A stretch of 9,114 bases of DNA, taken from contig JAHEGF010000127.1 in the NCBI GenBank assembly GCA_024645155.1, forward strand, positions 1 through 9,114, written 5' to 3'. The stretch comes from Phyllobacteriaceae bacterium (GTDB lineage Bacteria > Pseudomonadota > Alphaproteobacteria > Rhizobiales > Rhizobiaceae). Both the position numbers and the translations under genes were made by a program. Below are positions 1 through 6,800 of this stretch, in pieces. Under the pieces are notes generated by a model. That model did no database searches. It saw only the letters and a program-made list of their open reading frames with translations, and had not been told where the DNA came from. Each line of letters begins with the position of its first letter. The stretch's first letter is position 1.

Positions 1-1245
1 TGCCTCCACAATAACCGGCTTGCCGCAAACGGCGCTTTCGACACATTCGGCAAGCGAACCGTAGACAACGCCATATCCGGTATTTCCCGGCGCATAATGG
101 GCGAACTTGCCGGAATTGGTCATCAATATTCCACGAGGCAGATCTTCGAGGATCGGTGTCACGACCACGCATGTGTCGGCGACAATGATGACGCCGAGCC
201 GTTCGAGGACGGTGCGAAGTCCGGCCTCCTGCAGCGCTGAAACGATATGGCGACTCGTACAGGCATAAAGTGGCCTGGCAAGTTTCCGTCCGTCGATCAA
301 TTGGGCCAGCGATCTGAACTCATCCAGCGACAGGTGAGGGCTGCCAATGGCAACCGCATCGATTGCATCCGGTTTCTCCGCCGTTGACAACCGGCCTCTT
401 GCTTCCGCTGTCATTGCCCGTGTGACAGCTATTATCCGTTGGGCATCCGCGCCGCCGAGCGCGGTCGTAATGTCCGGGGCCTCTGGTGTGACGCCAGCGA
501 TATGAAATAGCCCCACTGCGCCAGACGACGCGGCGGCAGCACCGAAAGCCTTTAATGCATCTTCGCCGGGATCAGACGCGATTCCGGCAACAACCCCAAT
601 GTCATCGCCGGCGATACGTCCATAGAGGCTTCCCAACACCGGCCAGGCTATGTCCGAAGCGAGGAAGCTGCCGGAAAGGCCGCTGACGTCAAACACGAAA
701 GTCGCAACGCGGTTTTCAGGGCAATGAAGACCGTAATGGGGTGCTCGACCGGCGATTGCGCAGGCTATGTCGAGGAAATCGCCATACCGGTTGGTCCGCG
801 CCCCCAGAACCGAATTGCAAAATGCAACCGCGTTGGATTCACCCCATGCAACGTCGCAGCCGAAAGCCGGCCGGTGACCGGCTTGGTAGGGTGCGCAGGT
901 CCAAGTTGGTTCGCATCCTAGTCGCCTGTAGGCGCCCATCATGCGCCGTGCCATCGATCGCTGCGGTTCCGCCAATTGCACCCGCGAGCAGCCGAGCAGG
1001 TCAAGCGCTCCGACATTCAGCGTCGAGCGCACTGCCACCTTTGCACCCAGTTCGACAAGCTTTTCGGCAAATATTGTTCCCGAATCGCCATGATAAAGGG
1101 CGCCGTCGATATGCGCTGACTTTATCTCGACGAGGCCGCCGGCGCCGATCAGCCGCGCACTTTCGAAGACGATCCGCATTGCCATTGCCTGCCCGCCACC
1201 GCTGGCCAGCATGTTCCGTTCAAAGCAGGTCAGGTGGACAGCCAC
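1..1245 (-). CDS. Aconitase X (AcnX) catalytic domain protein, 3' end cut off; candidate cis-3-hydroxy-L-proline dehydratase
   Basis: An open frame of 415 codons runs off the left edge. Seen in the translation: an N-terminal HLTCFERNML, SAHIDGALYHG (43-53), STLNVGALDLLG (74-85), WGESNAVAFCNSVLGARTN (134-152), AGVTPEAPD (250-258), VADTCVVVTP (355-364) and MTNSGKFAHYAPG (375-387). These fit the aconitase X (DUF521) large domain. Known members dehydrate cis-3-hydroxy-L-proline to pyrroline-2-carboxylate (bacteria) or mevalonate 5-phosphate (archaea); the substrate here is an inference from the bacterial context. The start is set at GTG 1245-1243, because the next ATG (1212) would remove the conserved LTxxER segment; an in-frame stop at 1272-1270 limits further extension. 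That GTG shares its first base with the TAG stop of the upstream adenylyltransferase (TAGTG), which suggests coupled translation; no clear Shine-Dalgarno precedes it. The large domain is nearly complete. Whether a small swivel domain (DUF126) is fused or separate lies outside the window. Confidence 0.85.
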   Translation of the reverse strand, partial: MAVHLTCFERNMLASGGGQAMAMRIVFESARLIGAGGLVEIKSAHIDGALYHGDSGTIFAEKLVELGAKVAVRSTLNVGALDLLGCSRVQLAEPQRSMARRMMGAYRRLGCEPTWTCAPYQAGHRPAFGCDVAWGESNAVAFCNSVLGARTNRYGDFLDIACAIAGRAPHYGLHCPENRVATFVFDVSGLSGSFLASDIAWPVLGSLYGRIAGDDIGVVAGIASDPGEDALKAFGAAAASSGAVGLFHIAGVTPEAPDITTALGGADAQRIIAVTRAMTAEARGRLSTAEKPDAIDAVAIGSPHLSLDEFRSLAQLIDGRKLARPLYACTSRHIVSALQEAGLRTVLERLGVIIVADTCVVVTPILEDLPRGILMTNSGKFAHYAPGNTGYGVVYGSLAECVESAVCGKPVIVEA

Positions 1246-2027
1246 TACAGTGCTGCCGTGCCGCTGGCGTTATAGCGTATGGTTTGAAAACGCGCCGCAA
1301 GGGCATCGTAGAGCAGGATACGTCCGACGAGCGGTTCGCCAGTCCCGGTGATCAGTTTGATCACTTCCATGGCCTGCAATGTGCCTATCACGCCGGTCAG
1401 TGCGCCAACCACACCGGCCTCCGCGCATGACGGAATGGCGCCCTGCGGCGGCGGCTCGGGAAATAGGTCACGGTAGGACGGCAATGGTTCGCCTTCTGAA
1501 TCCGTCCGGAAAGGCATCAACACGGTAACCGAACCGTCAAATCGGCCGACGGCTCCTGTTACCAGTGGCACTTCGCACGTGGCCGCTGCATCGGCAACCG
1601 AATACCGTGTATCGAAATTGTCGGACCCGTCGACAACAATGTCGTACCCGTTGAGAAGTGCCGCGGCATTTCCGGCAGTTATGCGCAGATCGTGGGGTTC
1701 AACCGAAACGTTAGGGTTTATACGGGCGACGGCTGCCGCAGCACTTGCAACCTTTTTGGCGCCTACCTGCGTTGTGTCATGAATGATCTGGCGTTGCAGG
1801 TTTGACAGTGACACCGCGTCATCGTCGATTATGCCGATATGGCCGACGCCAGCGGCTGCGAGATACTGGATGACCGGTGCTCCCAGCCCCCCGGCACCAA
1901 CAACCAGCACGCGGGCAGCCTTGAGTTTCTGCTGTCCGGCGCCGCCAATTTCCGCCAGCACGATGTGGCGGGCGTAGCGCTCCAATTCGTCACCGGACAG
2001 TTGAGTGTCTTTTTCCTTGTACGTCAT
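1245..2027 (-). CDS. moeB: MoeB/ThiF/HesA-family adenylyltransferase, zinc-less type
   Basis: A 260-residue E1-like enzyme. MoeB adenylates the C-terminal glycine of the small molybdopterin synthase subunit MoaD for molybdenum cofactor synthesis; ThiF does the same for ThiS in thiamine synthesis. Seen: the ATP-binding loop GAGGLG (44-49), SLSNLQRQ (73-80), the SDNFDTR acidic/arginine segment (135-141), SCAEAGVVGALTG (200-212) with the conserved cysteine at 201, and LQAMEVIKLI (217-226). The C-terminal rhodanese domain of longer homologues is absent. E. coli MoeB holds zinc with two CxxC pairs; here the first site reads SYRD (184-187) and the C-terminus has none, so no zinc site is expected. 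ATG 2027 is the only sensible start and its Shine-Dalgarno is weak. It lies 31 bp after recF and overlaps the aconitase X gene by one base. MoeB fits best, but MoeB and ThiF cannot be separated from sequence alone. Confidence 0.85.
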   Translation of the reverse strand: MTYKEKDTQLSGDELERYARHIVLAEIGGAGQQKLKAARVLVVGAGGLGAPVIQYLAAAGVGHIGIIDDDAVSLSNLQRQIIHDTTQVGAKKVASAAAAVARINPNVSVEPHDLRITAGNAAALLNGYDIVVDGSDNFDTRYSVADAAATCEVPLVTGAVGRFDGSVTVLMPFRTDSEGEPLPSYRDLFPEPPPQGAIPSCAEAGVVGALTGVIGTLQAMEVIKLITGTGEPLVGRILLYDALAARFQTIRYNASGTAAL

Positions 2028-2058
2028 CGCCGGATCATATCGCTTGCCGCATGCACTG

Positions 2059-3234
2059 TCAGCGCAATTTGCTGTGGCCGCCTTCGCTTTCGATCACGAC
2101 AAACCCCGCACGGCCCTGCAAATTCTTGAACGGGGCCGGTTCTGTACCGGTCATGAATGCCTGACAATGCATCGCTTCAATGATGTCGAACAAGGCAGAC
2201 CTGCGACCCGCGTCAAAATGGGCAGCGATTTCGTCGAGCAGCAAAACCGGCGCCATGCCCGTTAATTCGGTGCTCAGGCGGGCATGAGCCAGAACAAGGC
2301 CAACCAGCAGTGCCTTTTGTTCGCCGGTAGAGCACACATTGGCAGGTGTGTTTTTCGGGCCGTGCCGAACCTCGAGATCAGTTCGGTGCGGTCCCTCAAG
2401 CGTGCGCCCGGCAGCACGGTCAAGTGCCCTGCTGTCAGCCAATTGGCCAGCAAACCATGTTTCTATGTCGACCGACGGAGCATGGTCTACCCGGTTTTCC
2501 AATGCCCCGGACAGGGACAGCACGGAACGCGGAAACGGCCCATCCATATCAATCGCATCCAGCGTATTTTGCAGGACCCGTATCAATTCCGCACGCGCGG
2601 CTGCAATCGCCACGCCGCTTTCACTCATCGCGAGTTCGATCGCATCAAACCAGCGATCATCGCGAATGTTGTCTGTGAGCAGGCGGTTGCGATTTCGCAT
2701 CGCCTTTTCATAGGCGACCGTGCGGCGGGCATGATTGGCGTCAATTGCCAGTACCATCCGGTCAAGAAAACGCCGCCGATCGGATGACGGACCGGTAAAC
2801 AGCCCGTCCATGGCCGGAGTCATCCAGCTGATGCGCACCCATTCAAGTAGTTCGCTGGCTGTCTTTGCGGTTGCGCCATTGATGCGGATTTTTCTTGAGA
2901 CATCGCCCGATGTGTCTTCCCCCGGTGTCCCGGTTCCGATTTGAAACCCGCCAAGCGGACCTTCCAGTTCTCCGTGAATGGAAAAACTGCTGGTGGCGGC
3001 AGAATTCTGCATTTCTGACAGCTTCGCCCGTCGCAGTCCACGGCCCGGCGAAAACAGCGACAACGCTTCCAGTAAATTGGTTTTTCCCGAACCATTCTCG
3101 CCGGTTATGACAACCATTCGAGGCGGCAGTTCGATCGAAAAATTTCTGTATGACCGGAAATCGGTAAGTGTCAGCCTTCGAAAGGAAACCCGACAGGCGT
3201 CGGTATTCGCACCATCAATGCCGGCATCTGGCAT
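2059..3234 (-). CDS. recF: DNA replication and repair protein RecF
   Basis: A 391-residue SMC-like ATPase of the RecFOR pathway, which helps load RecA at single-strand gaps and stalled forks. Seen: the N-terminal LTLTDFRSYRNF (21-32), Walker A GENGSGKT (45-52), SPGRGLRRAKL (62-72), EGPHRTDLE (280-288), the ABC signature CSTGEQKALL (301-310), and Walker B VLLLDEIAAHFD (330-341). All ATPase elements are intact and the length is normal for the family (E. coli about 357; alphaproteobacteria somewhat longer). The start at ATG 3234 gives about 15 residues ahead of the conserved VSFRRLTL; I see no better start inside that stretch, so it is kept with moderate trust. It begins 5 bp after the dnaN stop, so it is almost certainly cotranscribed and probably translationally coupled to dnaN, and it is followed closely by moeB. 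Confidence 0.96.
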   Translation of the reverse strand: MPDAGIDGANTDACRVSFRRLTLTDFRSYRNFSIELPPRMVVITGENGSGKTNLLEALSLFSPGRGLRRAKLSEMQNSAATSSFSIHGELEGPLGGFQIGTGTPGEDTSGDVSRKIRINGATAKTASELLEWVRISWMTPAMDGLFTGPSSDRRRFLDRMVLAIDANHARRTVAYEKAMRNRNRLLTDNIRDDRWFDAIELAMSESGVAIAAARAELIRVLQNTLDAIDMDGPFPRSVLSLSGALENRVDHAPSVDIETWFAGQLADSRALDRAAGRTLEGPHRTDLEVRHGPKNTPANVCSTGEQKALLVGLVLAHARLSTELTGMAPVLLLDEIAAHFDAGRRSALFDIIEAMHCQAFMTGTEPAPFKNLQGRAGFVVIESEGGHSKLR

Positions 3235-3239
3235 GCCTG

Positions 3240-4358
3240 CTAGACGCGCATCGGCATCAGAACATAAAGCGCGTTTTCATCGGCGGAATCCTGAATCACG
3301 GTCGGCGACCCGGAATCTGCCAGCATGAAACGGGCTTCCGTGCTGGTGAGCTGGCTTGCAATATCAAGGAGATACTTTGCGTTGAACCCGATTTCGATCG
3401 GATCGGAACTGTATTCGGCAGCCACCTCTTCGGTAGCACTTCCTGAATCCGGGTTGTTCACTGTAAGCACAACCAGACCGTCGCTGATCGAAAGCTTTAC
3501 CGCCCTGCCGCGTTCCGACGAAACCGTGGACACACGGTCGACAGCCCGTTCGAAGTCCTGCCGGTCGATGACCAGCAACTTGTCGTTGCCCGATGGTATG
3601 ACCCGCTGGTAATCGGGAAAAGTGCCGTCAATCAGCTTTGACGTTAGCACGACATTGCCGATCGTAAACCGGACCTTTGTATCGGATAGCTCGGTCGTGA
3701 CCGCGACGTCGGGATCATCGACCAGCTTGAACAATTCGCTGACAGTTTTACGCGGCAGGATGACGCCGGGCATATCTTCGGATCCGGCCGGTGCGTCGAT
3801 CTCGGCGCGTGCCAGCCTGTGGCCGTCCGTGGCTACCGCCCGCAGCTTCAGCTTGCCGTCGGATTCCAGCGAATGCAGATAAATGCCGTTCAGGTAGTAG
3901 CGTGTTTCTTCCGTCGAAATGGCAAATTGCGTCTTTTCGATCAGTCCGCGCAGATCGCCCGACTCCAGCCGGAAAATATGCGAGAACGTACCTGCCGAAA
4001 GCTCGGGAAAATCCGATTGCGGCAAGCACTGAAGACGGAAACTCGCCCGTCCGGAGATGATTGACATCGCCGCTCCGTCTTCATCCATTTTCAGCATGAC
4101 TTCAGCGCCATCGGGAAGTTTGCGCACGATCTCATAAAGCAGATGCGCCGGCACCGTTGTTGCGCCTGCTTGTTCGATCGTTGCCGCCGTTGCCTCGGTG
4201 ATTTCCAGGTCGAGATCGGTCGCCTTCAATTCAAGACTGGCATTATCCGTCCGCAGCATGACATTTGACAATATCGGGATCGTGTTGCGCCGCTCGACTA
4301 CCCGGTGGACGTGATTCAGGGATTTCAGAAGGTTTGAGCGCTCCAGGATAACACGCAT
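3240..4358 (-). CDS. dnaN: DNA polymerase III beta subunit (sliding clamp)
   Basis: A 372-residue clamp protein; two copies form the ring that tethers DNA polymerase III and binds repair and initiation-control partners. Seen: the N-terminal LERSNLLKSLNHVHRVVERR (5-24), NTIPILSN (25-32), TDLDLEI (47-53), TRYYLNGIYLH (152-162), ATDGHRLA (176-183), FPDYQRVIP (247-255), NAKYLLD (326-332), and the C-terminal YVLMPMRV that borders the partner-binding pocket. The frame is open to a TTG at 4367, but the family begins MRVxLERSNLL, so ATG 4358 is used; a purine-rich AGCGAG lies about 10 bases upstream. It is separated from dnaA by 197 bp, enough for its own promoter, and it heads the tight dnaN-recF-moeB-aconitase X run. 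No residues look abnormal. Confidence 0.97.
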   Translation of the reverse strand: MRVILERSNLLKSLNHVHRVVERRNTIPILSNVMLRTDNASLELKATDLDLEITEATAATIEQAGATTVPAHLLYEIVRKLPDGAEVMLKMDEDGAAMSIISGRASFRLQCLPQSDFPELSAGTFSHIFRLESGDLRGLIEKTQFAISTEETRYYLNGIYLHSLESDGKLKLRAVATDGHRLARAEIDAPAGSEDMPGVILPRKTVSELFKLVDDPDVAVTTELSDTKVRFTIGNVVLTSKLIDGTFPDYQRVIPSGNDKLLVIDRQDFERAVDRVSTVSSERGRAVKLSISDGLVVLTVNNPDSGSATEEVAAEYSSDPIEIGFNAKYLLDIASQLTSTEARFMLADSGSPTVIQDSADENALYVLMPMRV

Positions 4359-4504
4359 GTCTACCAATCTCGCTAAGTGAAAAATTCAGGTACCAGAATA
4401 GTCCGGTTGAGAAGGCCGCCTAAGCCGGAATCAGGGCAAAATGACAGGAAACCGGCCCAAAACGCAAGTCTGGTTCGCATAATACGCGGCTTCGGGCCAA
4501 CAGC

Positions 4505-4542
4505 GCTGGGGATAATACCACATTGGCGGGTTTATCCCCGGC
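4505..4542. repeat. Inverted repeat between dnaA and dnaN with TTATCCCC arms
   Basis: The arms are 4505-4515 and 4532-4542. The inner eight bases, GGGGATAA and TTATCCCC, match perfectly; three more outer pairs follow with one T/G position, leaving a 16-base loop. As RNA from the dnaN-sense strand this is an 11-bp stem with one C/A mismatch, 14 bases after the dnaA stop. There is no T-run after it, so it is not a standard intrinsic terminator. Each arm resembles the first six bases of a DnaA box (TTATCCACA) but fails at the end. It could be a transcript-end or processing hairpin, or a paired weak protein site. Confidence 0.5.
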
Positions 4543-4555
4543 CCATAACAGGATT

Positions 4556-6082
4556 TCAGGCCTGATCGTTGATAAGCCGCTTCAGCAATTCCAGTTCCTG
4601 GGAAAGTTTGGTGTCGCCGGCGGCATTGCCCTCGATCTTCCGAACCGCATGCAAAACCGTGGTGTGATCCCTGCCACCGAAACGCCGCCCGATCTCCGGC
4701 AGCGAACGCGGCGTCAGCATCTTTGCCAGATACATCGCGATCTGCCGCGGGCGTACGATGGTACGCGTGCGCCGGTTGGACAGAAGTTCCGACTTTGACA
4801 CATTGTAATGGCGCGCGACCACCCGCTGGATGTCTTCGATGCGCACCCGTTTTGGCTCTCCCTTACGGCAGATATTGGCAAGCAGTTCGTCGACGCGTTC
4901 CAGGGTGATCGAAGGCTCAAAGGAATTGCGCAGCAACAACTGGTTGAACGCGCCTTCGAGCTCACGGCCGCTGGCTGCTACCGAACTGGCGACATGCTCC
5001 AAAATCGCCTGCGGGATATCGATGGATTTGTCTTCTATCTGGGCTTCCGCGAGGCGTAGCTGCAGCATTTGCAGACGCATTTCATAATCCGGCACATTCA
5101 ATTCGAGCGCAACACCGCCGTTCAGCCGCGAGCGAATGCGTGGTTCCAGCGATTCCAGTTCGGCCGGCGGCCGGTCCGCTGCAACAACGACCTGCTTGGC
5201 ACTGTCCAAAAGCATGTTGATCAGATGGCAAAATTCATGCTGGATTGACTTACCCTGCAGGAATTGCATGTCGTCAATGACCAACAGGTCGATATCGCGC
5301 AACTGCTCCTTCAGCGTCAGCGCATTGTTGTCACGGATCGCGGTGGCAAATCGCCACATGAAATACTCGGCCGTCAGATAGACAACCCGCGACTGCGGAT
5401 TTTGCTGTAGCGCTTCGTTTGCAATTGCCTGGAGAAGGTGGGTTTTTCCCAGGCCGACAGAGGCATGCACAAACAGCGGATTGAAGCGAACTGCACCGCG
5501 GCCGCATTCGGCAACGGCCTTGCCGGCCGCCAGGGCGACGCGATTGGAGGACCCTTCTACATAACTCCCAAAGGTAAAGCGGTTATCCAACGGAGAACCG
5601 ACCACGGATTGCCGCGCGGCCCACTTGTTCCCGCCGCGCCCCTGCGGTGCCGTTGCAACGGTCGCATTGTTGGTTGCGGAATTGTCTGGTCCGCATTGTG
5701 CGGTATCAGATGGCTTCCGGTCGTTGGAAATATTCTTCCGGGCGCGGGTTGCGCTGCGCACGATGATCTCAACTCTCAAGACATCGCTATCCTGCGCCTT
5801 CCACAACTCCGAAATGGTTTCCAGGTAGTGTCCGTTGATCCATGAGCGCAGAAACGCGGTTGGCACGGAAAGGCGGACAGCACCACCCGACGCTTCCGCA
5901 AGTTTCATACGGCCAAACCAGCTCGAGTAAACATCATCGCCGAGTTGTGCCTGCAATTGCGCAATGACCCGTTGATAGATTTCGGCAGCTTTCGCTGGTG
6001 ACCTGCTCATTCGTTCCCCCATTGTAAATTTTCCCCGTTCAGAGATGTCCGCCCCGATTTGCGTGATCAAGCCACCATGCAT
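4556..6082 (-). CDS. dnaA: Chromosomal replication initiator protein DnaA
   Basis: A 508-residue AAA+ initiator that binds DnaA boxes, opens oriC and loads the helicase. Seen, numbered from ATG 6082: domain I near 31-62 with DDVYSSWFGRMKL (49-61); a polar, low-complexity domain II (about 115-155); domain III with Walker A ASVGLGKTHLLQ (207-218), Walker B DLLVIDDMQFL (265-275), the PRIRSRL arginine-finger segment (314-320) and ASGRELEGAFNQLL (370-383); and domain IV with IAMYLAKMLTPRSL (448-461) and the DNA-binding signature GGRDHTTVLHAV (469-480). The frame stays open to ATG 6109, but ATG 6082 has the ideal AAGGAGA at 8-base spacing (6097-6091). Internal ATGs at 6022 and 6010 (GGGGGA upstream) are also possible, so the N-terminus is uncertain by about 24 residues. 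It needs its own promoter because rpsT upstream ends in a terminator. Confidence 0.97.
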   Translation of the reverse strand: MHGGLITQIGADISERGKFTMGERMSRSPAKAAEIYQRVIAQLQAQLGDDVYSSWFGRMKLAEASGGAVRLSVPTAFLRSWINGHYLETISELWKAQDSDVLRVEIIVRSATRARKNISNDRKPSDTAQCGPDNSATNNATVATAPQGRGGNKWAARQSVVGSPLDNRFTFGSYVEGSSNRVALAAGKAVAECGRGAVRFNPLFVHASVGLGKTHLLQAIANEALQQNPQSRVVYLTAEYFMWRFATAIRDNNALTLKEQLRDIDLLVIDDMQFLQGKSIQHEFCHLINMLLDSAKQVVVAADRPPAELESLEPRIRSRLNGGVALELNVPDYEMRLQMLQLRLAEAQIEDKSIDIPQAILEHVASSVAASGRELEGAFNQLLLRNSFEPSITLERVDELLANICRKGEPKRVRIEDIQRVVARHYNVSKSELLSNRRTRTIVRPRQIAMYLAKMLTPRSLPEIGRRFGGRDHTTVLHAVRKIEGNAAGDTKLSQELELLKRLINDQA

Positions 6083-6090
6083 ATTCAACG

Positions 6091-6097
6091 TCTCCTT
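6091..6097 (-). promoter_or_regulatory. Shine-Dalgarno of dnaA that decides the start
   Basis: AAGGAGA on the minus strand sits 8 bases before ATG 6082. The longer-frame ATG at 6109 has no comparable site, which is why the 508-residue form of DnaA is preferred. Confidence 0.75.
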
Positions 6098-6133
6098 TCC
6101 TCTGGTCATTTATGTTCACGCTATCGCCCGCCA

Positions 6134-6147
6134 ATCGGTTGACCGAT
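6134..6147. repeat. Small dyad ATCGGT-TG-ACCGAT ahead of dnaA
   Basis: Six-base inverted arms with a two-base centre, about 52 bp upstream of the dnaA start codon. A dyad this size is expected about once by chance in a region this long, so it is only a candidate operator. Confidence 0.3.
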
Positions 6148-6239
6148 ATCCCGTCGCCCAATGCATCAGAATTGAATACGGAACTTCTCGCAGGCCGGCA
6201 AAATCTGGTCGCTTAAAAAGTCAAAAACCCCCTTGCTCC

Positions 6240-6252
6240 AGCACATTGTGCT
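6240..6252. repeat. Small dyad AGCACA-T-TGTGCT ahead of dnaA
   Basis: Six-base inverted arms around one central base, immediately next to a GANTC site at 6254-6258. It is a possible regulator site; its size is compatible with chance. Confidence 0.3.
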
Positions 6253-6297
6253 TGAGTCAAAATACCTCAACATTAATACCCGAAGCCGCATCTACTC

Positions 6298-6313
6298 GGC
6301 TGAAATTTCAGCC
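6298..6313. promoter_or_regulatory. 16-bp perfect palindrome, candidate operator upstream of dnaA
   Basis: GGCTGAAATTTCAGCC reads the same on both strands with no spacer, about 216 bp ahead of the dnaA start. An eight-base-arm palindrome without spacer has a random chance near 1 in 65,536 per position, about 1 percent over this region. A related half, CTGAAATT, occurs at 6369-6376. With no loop it is a better protein-binding site than a hairpin. The binding protein is unknown. Confidence 0.5.
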
Positions 6314-6404
6314 AAGACCATCCGGCACGGTTTGCATTCATATGCGCCCGCTCAGCCGGTTACTCATACTGAAATTAGGGCTCGGCACCCCTTAGTCCGA
6401 TGGA

Positions 6405-6415
6405 TGTACAGTACA
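6405..6415. repeat. Small dyad TGTAC-A-GTACA
   Basis: Five-base inverted arms around one base in the dnaA upstream region. A few dyads of this size are expected by chance here, so it is listed only for completeness. Confidence 0.2.
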
Positions 6416-6554
6416 GAAATCCCTGCGGATGACACAAGCCGGGCACTAACGATTTTTTAACGAATCAGTTTCGCAGGCAATCTTATTATTTGGCTCTCGA
6501 TGCCATGCGGTAAAAAAAAGTATTTGGATTCAATTTCTTTTGCGGCGCCAAACG

Positions 6555-6570
6555 TCCGGACACTGTCGGA
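6555..6570. repeat. Dyad with GACA-C-TGTC core abutting an A-tract
   Basis: The core GACACTGTC (6559-6567) is flanked by TCC and GGA arms with one extra base on the left, and the right end runs into A9 (6570-6578). The central spacer is one base, so it would act as a DNA site and not as a hairpin. Function unknown. Confidence 0.25.
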
Positions 6571-6599
6571 AAAAAAAATTCAAAAAAACTCCTTGACAG

Positions 6600-6610
6600 G
6601 AACCGGGTTC
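6600..6610. repeat. Small dyad GAACC-G-GGTTC
   Basis: Five-base inverted arms around one base, just beyond the A-tract cluster. It does not match the alphaproteobacterial LexA box, which is a direct GTTC repeat. Possibly chance. Confidence 0.2.
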
Positions 6611-6800
6611 AATGTTGGCCGTCCGATTCAAGGTGCCTCTCAACTGACCTCGGGCAAGTATCTGGTTTTATTGGTTTATTGTTACCGCCGCAAAAACTGC
6701 GGGGGCGGCAGCTTGTGTCGCGCAAGCACCGCCTGTTAATTCAACAGTTTAATTTTTTGGGAGAGTGATCAGGCACAATTAGGTCAACCGGCTGAAAGAC

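Larger units (their letters stand above)
6083..6800. other. Long dnaA upstream region without a supported gene
   Basis: These 718 bases lie between the rpsT terminator and the dnaA start. No frame here has coding features I trust; the longest plus-strand frames (6045-6395, 6500-6739) resemble no family and lack convincing ribosome sites. The stretch holds A/T runs of six or more bases at 6453-6458, 6512-6519, 6570-6578, 6582-6588 and 6753-6758, four GANTC sites (6254, 6462, 6527, 6625), a 16-bp palindrome and smaller dyads. I found no canonical DnaA box (TTATCCACA or one mismatch) and no sigma-70 promoter good enough to call for dnaA, though one must be present. It is the dnaA control region; evidence for an origin is lacking. 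Confidence 0.7.

Noticed and set aside
741..1430. Plus-strand frame of 229 codons opposite the aconitase X and moeB genes
   Set aside because: Arginine- and proline-rich composition typical of an antisense shadow, no family resemblance, and it overlaps two well-supported minus-strand genes.
6045..6395. Plus-strand frame of 116 codons overlapping the dnaA 5' end
   Set aside because: It overlaps the dnaA start and ribosome site on the other strand and shows no family features.
6593..6598. TTGACA on the plus strand as a promoter -35 box
   Set aside because: No -10-like hexamer occurs 16-18 bases further on, and no plus-strand gene follows.
6685..6708. GC-rich imperfect hairpin (CCGCCGCA with TGCGGGGGCGG)
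   Set aside because: It needs a three-base bulge and no T-run follows on either strand; not enough for a terminator or RNA gene.
6500..6739. Plus-strand frame of 79 codons in the dnaA upstream region
   Set aside because: No recognisable domain, no clear ribosome site and it spans the A-tracts; its lysine run comes from poly-A. Treated as chance.
6733..6750. CTGTT-AATTC-AACAG followed by T-rich DNA as a plus-strand terminator
   Set aside because: The stem is only five weak base pairs and there is no plus-strand gene to terminate.
6083..6800. Chromosome origin (oriC) next to dnaA
   Set aside because: No DnaA boxes with zero or one mismatch were found, and in alphaproteobacteria oriC usually lies by hemE and not by dnaA.
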